Assembly (NCBI RefSeq): GCF_900142875.1
Contig: NZ_FRCK01000001.1
Coordinates: 310,001 to 374,000 of the forward strand
DNA length: 64,000 bases
Origin: Paracoccus solventivorans
GTDB taxonomy: Bacteria; Pseudomonadota; Alphaproteobacteria; Rhodobacterales; Rhodobacteraceae
Direction: 5' to 3'
In this document: piece after piece, positions 58,708 to 64,000 of the stretch
Position numbering within the stretch: position 1 is the stretch's first letter
How the letters are laid out: each line of letters starts with the position of its first letter
Program-made: the position numbers and the translations under genes
The notes under the pieces: model-generated
Databases searched by the model: none
What the model was told of the DNA's origin: nothing
The model's input: the letters and a program-made list of their open reading frames with translations, nothing else

Positions 58708-58738
58708 CGAAAGGCCCGGCGCGTGCCGGGCCTTTTCG
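58708..58738 (+). terminator. Rho-independent terminator of gap (bidirectional)
   Basis: Stem about 12 bp (AAAGGCCCGGC with GCCGGGCCTTTT, loop GCGT) at 58710-58737, ending in TTTT on the plus strand and TTTCG on the minus. It serves gap and the convergent gene at 58755. Confidence 0.92.
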
Positions 58739-58754
58739 TTTCACGCGCAGGGTT

Positions 58755-59063
58755 TCACTTGCCCGACGAGGACAGCCGCCGCGCATTGGCCCTGGTGCGC
58801 TGCCCATAGGGCCGCAGCGCCGCGCTGAGGATCTGGTCCGCCCGCCGCCCCTTGGCCGCCGAGCGGAACGCCGCCGACAGGGATTCGCGATAGGCGTCGG
58901 TCTTTTCCGTCACCATCCGCAGATTCTCGCTGGGCCGATGCGGCACCATTCCCAGCAGCCCCGCGGTGCGCATGGTGATCACGAACTGCGCCTCGATTCC
59001 CATGCGACACAGATCGCCCATCAGCCGCAGCGGCAGGGCAGGTGGAAACTGAAAGCCGTTCAT
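58755..59063 (-). CDS. Conserved small protein, phasin/antifreeze-like annotation family
   Basis: 102 residues from ATG 59063 (GAGAAG just upstream). Amphipathic helices with LPLRLMGDLCRMGIEAQFVITMRTAGLLGMV, NLRMVTEKTDAYRES, AAFRSAAKGRRADQILSAALRPYGQRTRANARRLSS. Similar small Rhodobacteraceae proteins are labelled antifreeze protein or phasin in databases, without functional proof. No signal peptide. Convergent with gap, divergent from pyrC. Confidence 0.72.
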   Translation of the reverse strand: MNGFQFPPALPLRLMGDLCRMGIEAQFVITMRTAGLLGMVPHRPSENLRMVTEKTDAYRESLSAAFRSAAKGRRADQILSAALRPYGQRTRANARRLSSSGK

Positions 59064-59224
59064 CTTCTCATTCCTTTTCGCAGACTCTGCGATCACTGCC
59101 GGTATTGCTGCGCCCGACGGCGGAAAAATGCCAGACATATTTCCGGCTACCCCGCTGCTGAGGGGGGTTCCGACATCGCGTCCCCACTGGATAACGCCGC
59201 GCGCTTCGGTATAGACCCGGGGCC

Positions 59225-60268
59225 ATGAACACAAAGCTGCGCATCCGCCGCCCCGACGACTGGCATCTGCATCTTCGCGACCGGGAAATGCTGGCCGCGG
59301 TGGCACCGTGGTCCGCCGGGCTGGGCCGCGCGATCATCATGCCGAACCTGGTGCCGCCGGTGGTGACCGGGGCCGAGGCGGCAGCCTATCGCGACCGCAT
59401 CCTGGCGGCGTTGCCGGAAAATGTGACGTTGCGTCCCTTGATGACGCTGTATCTGACCGAGGCCACCGATCCGGCCGACGTGCTGGCGGCCCACGCGCAG
59501 GGAATCATCGCCGCGGTCAAGCTGTATCCGGCGGGCGCCACCACCAACTCGGCCAGCGGGGTGCGCGATTTCGACCGCGTGCGCCCGGTGCTCGAGGCAA
59601 TGGCCGGGGCCGGGATTCCGCTGTGCGTGCATGGCGAGGTCACCGACCCGGCGGTCGACATCTTTGACCGCGAGGCGGTGTTCATCGACCGCGTGCTGGA
59701 ACCGATCCGCCGCGCCACCCCCGGGCTGCGGGTGGTGATGGAGCATGTGACCACCGCCGACGGCGTCGCCTATGTGCGGTCGGGCGACAATATCGGCGCG
59801 ACGATCACCACCCATCACCTGGTGATCAACCGCAACCATATCCTCGTCGGCGGCATCCGGCCGCATTACTACTGCCTGCCGGTCGCCAAGCGCGAAAGCC
59901 ACCGGCTGGCGCTGGTCGAGGCCGCGACCTCGGGCGATCCCCGCTTCTTCACCGGCACCGACAGCGCGCCGCACCCCGACCGCGCCAAGGAAAGCGCCTG
60001 CGGCTGCGCCGGCTGCTTCACCGCGCCGAACTGGCTGCAGATCTGCGCGCATGTATTCGAGCAGGCGGGCGCGCTGGACCGGCTGGAGGGGTTCACCAGC
60101 CTGCACGGCGCCGCGTTCTACGGGCTGGACCCGAACCCGGATCACATCAGCCTGGTCCGCCGCGACGAACCGGCGCGCTGGCCCGAGCGCATCACCGCCG
60201 GCGGCGAGACCGTCACCGTGTTCGACCCCGGCTTCCCGGTCCACTGGCATATCGAGGACGACGCATGA
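59225..60268 (+). CDS. pyrC: Dihydroorotase
   Basis: 347 residues, matching the E. coli-type (class II) enzyme length. Zinc ligands are in DDWHLHLRD (H14, H16), the metal-bridging lysine in [16 protein letters not shown] and HVTTADGV histidines, and the [10 protein letters not shown] aspartate. It closes carbamoyl-aspartate to dihydroorotate. Overlaps pyrE by 4 bases (ATGA), so the two pyrimidine enzymes are co-expressed. Confidence 0.97.
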   Translation: MNTKLRIRRPDDWHLHLRDREMLAAVAPWSAGLGRAIIMPNLVPPVVTGAEAAAYRDRILAALPENVTLRPLMTLYLTEATDPADVLAAHAQGIIAAVKLYPAGATTNSASGVRDFDRVRPVLEAMAGAGIPLCVHGEVTDPAVDIFDREAVFIDRVLEPIRRATPGLRVVMEHVTTADGVAYVRSGDNIGATITTHHLVINRNHILVGGIRPHYYCLPVAKRESHRLALVEAATSGDPRFFTGTDSAPHPDRAKESACGCAGCFTAPNWLQICAHVFEQAGALDRLEGFTSLHGAAFYGLDPNPDHISLVRRDEPARWPERITAGGETVTVFDPGFPVHWHIEDDA

Positions 60269-60933
60269 GCCTGAGCTTTCCCACCGCCGAGGAGATGGCG
60301 CGGCTGTCCGCGCGGATGCTGCTGGAAATCAAGGCGGTGCATTTCTCGGCCGAGCCCTTCACCTATGCTTCGGGGCAGAAGGGGCCGACCTATATCGACT
60401 GCCGCAAGCTGATCTCGCACCCGCGCATCCGCGGCACGCTGATGGATTTCATGGCCGCGACCGTCTGCCGCAATGCCGGGTTCGAGGCGTTCGACAACAT
60501 CGCCGGGGGCGAGACCGCGGGCATCCCCTTTGCCGCCATGGTGGCCGAGCGGCTGGGCCTGCCGATGAGCTATGTGCGCAAGAAGCCCAAGGGCTACGGC
60601 CGCAACGCCCGGATCGAGGGCGAGATGCGCGAGGGGCAGCGGGTGCTGCTGGTCGAGGACCTGACCACCGACGGCGGCTCGAAACTGTCCTTTGTCGATG
60701 CGATCCGCGAGACCGGGGCGAGCTGCGCCCACACGGCGGTGATCTTCTACTACGGAATCTTCCCGGGAACCACGCAGCGGCTGGCCGATCACGGCGTCGC
60801 CCTGCATCACCTGTGCACCTGGTGGGACGTTCTGGCCGAGGCCAAGGCGCAAGGCTCGTTCGACGCGGCCACCATCGCCGAGGTCGAGGCGTTCCTGCAC
60901 GATCCCCGCGGCTGGCAGGCAGCGCATCCGTAG
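60265..60933 (+). CDS. pyrE: Orotate phosphoribosyltransferase
   Basis: 222 residues. The PRPP loop is [14 protein letters not shown]; substrate binding is [22 protein letters not shown] and [10 protein letters not shown]. It joins orotate and PRPP to orotidine monophosphate. Slightly longer than the E. coli enzyme (213), typical for alphaproteobacteria. Followed by REP copy 9. Confidence 0.97.
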   Translation: MSLSFPTAEEMARLSARMLLEIKAVHFSAEPFTYASGQKGPTYIDCRKLISHPRIRGTLMDFMAATVCRNAGFEAFDNIAGGETAGIPFAAMVAERLGLPMSYVRKKPKGYGRNARIEGEMREGQRVLLVEDLTTDGGSKLSFVDAIRETGASCAHTAVIFYYGIFPGTTQRLADHGVALHHLCTWWDVLAEAKAQGSFDAATIAEVEAFLHDPRGWQAAHP

Positions 60934-60959
60934 GACCGGCGGCGGCAGCGGCCCGGTCG

Positions 60960-61028
60960 GACGGGGGCTGTCTGCCCCCGCGCGGCCCTTGGCCGCTTCC
61001 CCCGAGGATACTTGAAACCGCCCGAAGG
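60960..61028 (+). repeat. REP-like element copy 9
   Basis: Hairpin GGGGGCTGTCTGCCCCC (60963-60979), a second small stem, then CCCCCGAGGATACTTGAAA and CCGCCCGAAG. Its tail matches copy 8. It lies 27 bases after pyrE and about 30 bases before the DnaA box. Confidence 0.72.
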
Positions 61029-61058
61029 CGCGGGCCTTCCACAGCCTGCCCACAGCTT

Positions 61059-61067
61059 ATCCACAGG
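61059..61067 (+). promoter_or_regulatory. Perfect DnaA box upstream of dnaB
   Basis: TTATCCACA, the consensus DnaA box, 69 bases before the dnaB ATG, flanked by two further half-matching CCACAG motifs at 61041-61056. No AT-rich unwinding region or dnaA/dnaN/gidA genes accompany it, so an origin is unlikely. Confidence 0.6.
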
Positions 61068-61136
61068 GTTGTGCAGCCGTAGACCGCCGCGCGCAGTCGT
61101 GGGATAAGATGGGCTCATTCGAATCGGGGACATGAG

Positions 61137-62630
61137 ATGACCGAGCTTCGCGCGCTCGAACCACGCCGCATGGCGTCGGCCGAGGATTCCGATACGCCCG
61201 CCGTGCCGTTTTCCATCGAGGCCGAGCAGCAGCTGCTGGGCGCGCTGCTGACCAACAACGACGTCTATGATTCGATCTCGCGGCTGATCAAGCCGGACCA
61301 TTTCTACGACCCGGTGCACCGCCGCATCTTCGAGCTGTGCGCCGAGCGCATCGTGCGCAACGCGCTGGCCAGCCCGGTGACGATCAAGGCGTTCATGGAA
61401 CATGACGCCGGGCTGCGCGATCTGGGCGGGCCCGCCTATCTGGCGCGGCTGGCGGGGGCGGCGGTGTCGGCCTTTGCGGCGCGCGATTACGCAAGGATGA
61501 TCCGCGAGTTCGCCCTGCGGCGCGAGCTGATCGGGCTGGGCCACGAGATCGCCGCCCGCGCCGCCACCATGACCGTGGAGGACGACGCCGAAGAGCAGAT
61601 CAAGACCGCCGAGCAGACGCTGTACAAGCTGGCCGAGCAGGGGGTGGCCGAGCGCGGCTTCCAGTCCTTCCTGCAGGCGGTGACCGGGGCGGTCGACAAC
61701 GCCAACGCCGCCTATCAGCGCGGCGGCAAGCTGTCGGGGATTTCCACCGGCCTGTCGGACCTGGACCACAAGCTGGGCGGGCTGAACAAGTCGGACCTGC
61801 TGATTCTGGCCGGGCGCCCCTCGATGGGCAAGACCTCGCTGGCGACCAACATCGCCTTCAACGTCGCCAAGGCGCACAAGATGGGCGAGCTGCCCGACGG
61901 CAGCCGCGGCACGGTCGAAGGCGGCATCGTCGGGTTCTTTTCGCTGGAAATGTCCGCCGACCAGCTGGCCGCGCGGATCCTGTCCGAGGCCGCCGAGGTC
62001 CCCAGCGAGATGATCCGCCGCGGCGAGCTGACCGAAGACGAGTTCCGCCGCTTTGTCGAGGCCGCGAACGCGCTGCAGAACTGCCCGCTTTACATCGACG
62101 ACACCCCGGCGCTGCCGATCAACCAGCTGGCCGCGCGGGCCCGCAAGCTCAAGCGCACCGTGGGGCTGGACCTGCTGATCGTCGACTATCTGCAGCTGCT
62201 GCGCGCCGCCACCGCCAAGGACAGCCGCGTCAACGAGGTCAGCGAGATCACCCAAGGGCTCAAGGCCGTCGCCAAGGAGCTGAACATCCCCGTCATCGCG
62301 CTCAGCCAGCTGTCGCGACAGGTGGAAAGCCGCGAGGACAAGCGCCCGCAGCTGTCCGACCTGCGCGAATCGGGCAGTATCGAACAGGACGCCGACATCG
62401 TGATGTTCGTGTTCCGCGAGGAATATTACCGCGAGCGCGAAAAGCCCTCGGACCACGATCTGGACAAGATGGCCACCTGGCAGCAGCTGATGGAGCAGGT
62501 GCACGGCAAGGCCGAGGTCATCATCGGCAAGCAGCGCCACGGCCCGATCGGCACCGTCGAGCTCAGCTTCGAGGGCCGCTTCACCCGCTTTGGCAACCTT
62601 GAACGGCACCACGTCCAGCAATGGGGCTGA
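61137..62630 (+). CDS. dnaB: Replicative DNA helicase DnaB
   Basis: 497 residues. N-terminal helical primase-interacting domain (30-170: SIEAEQQLLGALLTNNDVYDS), linker, and RecA-like helicase domain with Walker A GRPSMGKTS (about 226-234), Walker B LLIVDYLQLL, ALSQLSRQVE and LRESGSIEQDADIVMFVFREEYY. Hexameric 5'-3' helicase at the replication fork. It overlaps the DUF486 gene by 10 bases. Preceded by GGGGA, weak. Confidence 0.97.
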   Translation: MTELRALEPRRMASAEDSDTPAVPFSIEAEQQLLGALLTNNDVYDSISRLIKPDHFYDPVHRRIFELCAERIVRNALASPVTIKAFMEHDAGLRDLGGPAYLARLAGAAVSAFAARDYARMIREFALRRELIGLGHEIAARAATMTVEDDAEEQIKTAEQTLYKLAEQGVAERGFQSFLQAVTGAVDNANAAYQRGGKLSGISTGLSDLDHKLGGLNKSDLLILAGRPSMGKTSLATNIAFNVAKAHKMGELPDGSRGTVEGGIVGFFSLEMSADQLAARILSEAAEVPSEMIRRGELTEDEFRRFVEAANALQNCPLYIDDTPALPINQLAARARKLKRTVGLDLLIVDYLQLLRAATAKDSRVNEVSEITQGLKAVAKELNIPVIALSQLSRQVESREDKRPQLSDLRESGSIEQDADIVMFVFREEYYREREKPSDHDLDKMATWQQLMEQVHGKAEVIIGKQRHGPIGTVELSFEGRFTRFGNLERHHVQQWG

Positions 62631-62977
62631 ACCTTCCCGTCCCCGTGGTGACCATCGGGCTGCTGCTGGCGTCGAACCTGTTCATGACCCTGGCCTGGTA
62701 CGGGCATCTGAAGTTCAAGACCGCGCCCTTGCTGAGCGTCATTCTGATCAGCTGGGGCATCGCGTTCTTCGAGTATGTTTTGCAAATTCCTGCAAACCGC
62801 ATCGGCCACGGGCATTTTTCCGCCGCGCAACTGAAGACCATTCAGGAGGTCATCAGCCTGACTGTCTTTGCCGGATTCTCGTGGCTGTATCTGGGCGAGA
62901 AACTGGGCTGGCAGCATAGCGTCGGCTTTGCCCTGATCTGCGCCGGCGCCTGGTTCGTGTTCCACGACTGGGGGTAA
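62621..62977 (+). CDS. DUF486 family membrane protein
   Basis: 118 residues with four helices: VVTIGLLLASNLFMTLAWYGHLKFK, LISWGIAFFEYVLQIPANRIGH, ISLTVFAGFSWLYLGEK, HSVGFALICAGAWFVFHDWG. This matches the DUF486/DMT-superfamily small proteins whose function is unknown; they resemble small multidrug-resistance-like transporters. Its ATG overlaps dnaB by 10 bases. Hairpins follow the stop immediately. Confidence 0.92.
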   Translation: MGLNLPVPVVTIGLLLASNLFMTLAWYGHLKFKTAPLLSVILISWGIAFFEYVLQIPANRIGHGHFSAAQLKTIQEVISLTVFAGFSWLYLGEKLGWQHSVGFALICAGAWFVFHDWG

Positions 62978-62979
62978 GT

Positions 62980-63045
62980 GGTGCGTGCAGAGCACGCACC
63001 CTACCTCGCCCGCGCCCGGTAGGGTGCGTGGTTCCCACGAACCAT
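62980..63045. repeat. Alternative, mutually exclusive hairpins (REP-like)
   Basis: GGTGCGTGC (62980-62988) pairs with GCACGCACC (62992-63000). The overlapping CGCACCCTACC (62995-63005) pairs instead with GGTAGGGTGCG (63018-63028). A third stem GGTTC/GAACC follows to 63040. The sequence around GTAGGGTGCGTG occurs widely as palindromic elements in bacterial genomes. Either a REP-type element or the terminator of the DUF486 gene. Confidence 0.6.
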
Positions 63046-63129
63046 TGCGCCGGGCTTTCCCGGCAATCGCCTCCCCCCGCCCGCATTGCTGCAATGCAGC
63101 AAGCGCATGGCTGCCCTGCGTATGGCGGG

Positions 63130-63172
63130 CTTGCCAAACTCGGGTTTGCAAAGCCTATGCAGGGTTTGCAAG
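63130..63172 (+). promoter_or_regulatory. Candidate ScfR/PccR operator
   Basis: GGGTTTGCAA occurs at 63142 and again at 63162, 20 bases (two helical turns) apart. After the first TTTGCAA come four bases and a degenerate TATGCAG, fitting the TTTGCAA-N4-TTTGCAA architecture described for PccR/ScfR regulators. A further CTTGCCAAAC lies at 63130. It ends 20 bases before the ATG of the regulator, so autoregulation is inferred. Confidence 0.65.
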
Positions 63173-63191
63173 CGAACCGGAGGAGGAACCG

Positions 63192-64000
63192 ATGGCCAGC
63201 CACAAGATCTACGCCGGCGCCTCGCTGCGCGAGACCCGCAACCGCCACGGGCTGACCCAGCGGGTGTTCGCCGACCGGCTGGGGGTGTCGCTGCCCTATC
63301 TCAGCCAGATGGAGAACAACCACCGCCCGGTCTCGGCCGGGGTGCTGCTGAAGCTGGCATCCGAGTTCGCGGTGGACGTGGGCGCGATGGCGGCGGGGGA
63401 CGCCGACCGCATGGTGGTGGACCTGGCCGAGGCGCTGGCCGATCCGTTGTTCGACGGCACGCCCTCGCTGGCCGATCTGCGGCTGGCGGCCTCGAACACG
63501 CCGGGGTTGGTGCGCTCGTTCCTCGATCTTTACCGCGCCCATCGCGCCGGACAGGACCGGCTGGCGGCGCTGGACGAGGCCTTTGGCGCCACCGGCCAGA
63601 ACGCCGCCTGCTCGCCCTGGGAAGAGGTGCGCGACTTCTTCCACTACTGCGACAACTACATCGACGCCGTGGACCGCGCGGCCGAGCGTTTCGCCTGCCC
63701 CGAGGGCAAGCGCGCCGAGCCGATGGCGCGGGCGCTGACGGCGCTGGCCACCCGCGGCATCACCGTGCAGTCGGCCGAACTGCCGCCCGGCTCGGTGTTC
63801 CTGCGCGACGGCAATGTGGTGACGCTGAACACGCTGACCGACCGCTCGACGCAGGTGTTCCAGCTGTTCAACCTGGTGGCGCGCGAGACCCGCGCCGACC
63901 TGCTGGAGGCGACGCTGGACCTGGCGCGGTTCCGCAGCGAGGCCGCCCGCGACATCGCCCGGCTGGGGCTGGCCAATTATTTCGCCGGCGCCGCGCTGCT
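63192..64000 (+). CDS. ScfR-family (PccR-like) transcriptional regulator, truncated by the window end
   Basis: At least 269 codons, running off the right edge. ATG 63192 with an ideal GGAGGA 7 bases before. N-terminal XRE helix-turn-helix (residues 6-60: LRETRNRHGLTQRVFADRLGVSLPYLSQMENNHRPVSAGVLLKLASEFAVDV), then a ligand-binding part of the short-chain fatty acyl-CoA regulator type (PrpR/RamB/PccR), including FHYCDNYIDAVDRAAERF and QVFQLFNLVARETRADLLEATL. Relatives control propionyl-CoA carboxylase, methylcitrate or acetate genes. The expected target genes, possibly pccB, would lie beyond 64000. Confidence 0.88.
   Translation, partial: MASHKIYAGASLRETRNRHGLTQRVFADRLGVSLPYLSQMENNHRPVSAGVLLKLASEFAVDVGAMAAGDADRMVVDLAEALADPLFDGTPSLADLRLAASNTPGLVRSFLDLYRAHRAGQDRLAALDEAFGATGQNAACSPWEEVRDFFHYCDNYIDAVDRAAERFACPEGKRAEPMARALTALATRGITVQSAELPPGSVFLRDGNVVTLNTLTDRSTQVFQLFNLVARETRADLLEATLDLARFRSEAARDIARLGLANYFAGAAL

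Noticed and set aside
61041..61136. Chromosomal replication origin near dnaB
   Set aside because: Only one perfect DnaA box and no AT-rich region, and no dnaA, dnaN or parAB nearby.

Overview
The window is a 64-kb stretch of very GC-rich chromosome from an alphaproteobacterium of the Rhodobacteraceae, most likely a Paracoccus. The evidence is the cta order ctaC-ctaB-small gene-ctaG-ctaE-surf1, a CtaC that reads like Paracoccus CtaC from memory, an infA-maf-RNase E/G-yacG operon, a methylsuccinyl-CoA dehydrogenase with the long N-terminal domain, an adjacent glnB-glnA pair, and a dispersed intergenic hairpin family of the kind common in this family. It is mostly a core, densely packed chromosome. 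I see no insertion sequence, prophage, integrase, rRNA gene or CRISPR array. Many neighbours overlap by 1-4 bases (ATGA, GTGA, TGATG), so most blocks are operons.

Layout. 0.2-2.2 kb: an outer-membrane barrel protein and a divergent secreted choloylglycine-hydrolase-family enzyme. 2.4-4.7 kb (minus): infA-maf-RNase E/G-yacG followed by tRNA-Phe. 4.9-7 kb: a giant OmpA-like protein. 7-9.1 kb (minus): dapE-GNAT-membrane protein. 9.4-11.6 kb: mcd (ethylmalonyl-CoA pathway) and a META lipoprotein. 11.6-13.5 kb: PACE efflux protein and a GlcD-type FAD oxidase. 13.6-21.2 kb (minus): the cytochrome aa3 oxidase cluster ctaC-B-x-G-E, surf1, thrC, an M16 protease and a RimJ-type acetyltransferase. 21.3-24.3 kb: tldD and dprA. 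24.5-28.3 kb (minus): tatA-tatB-tatC-DUF815 ATPase and an orphan FliM/FliN-like protein. 28.4-31.3 kb: retropepsin-like protease, holC, pepA. 31.5-39.4 kb (plus): lptF-lptG-lptD-surA-pdxA-rsmA, the envelope biogenesis operon. 39.7-42.6 kb (minus): prfA-prmC and a DUF4167 protein. 42.8-45 kb: a di-haem cytochrome c peroxidase and a YceI protein. 45.2-48.6 kb: rpsF-rpsR-rplI, a hypothetical gene and a YihY/BrkB protein. 48.7-51.8 kb (minus): nnr, tRNA-Leu, tig. 52-56.3 kb: glnB-glnA, purB and an orphan FliG-like gene. 56.3-57.7 kb: a repeat island with three tandem arrays and one or two small genes. 57.7-64 kb: gap, a small hypothetical gene, pyrC-pyrE, dnaB, a DUF486 membrane protein and a truncated ScfR/PccR-type regulator.

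How it fits together: the genes describe a respiratory, acetate/propionate-assimilating bacterium. It has an aa3 oxidase with its haem and copper assembly factors, a peroxide-reducing periplasmic cytochrome behind a near-perfect FNR box, an ethylmalonyl-CoA pathway enzyme, and a short-chain acyl-CoA regulator preceded by its typical TTTGCAA operator. The less expected signals are two unlinked flagellar-switch-like genes (FliM/N-like and FliG-like) with no flagellar cluster nearby but a shared upstream 10-mer at the same distance from their start codons; a triple 107-bp noncoding repeat whose hairpin arms covary; a repeat-rich island before gap; a CtrA-type half-site before dprA; and a nine-copy REP-like hairpin family.
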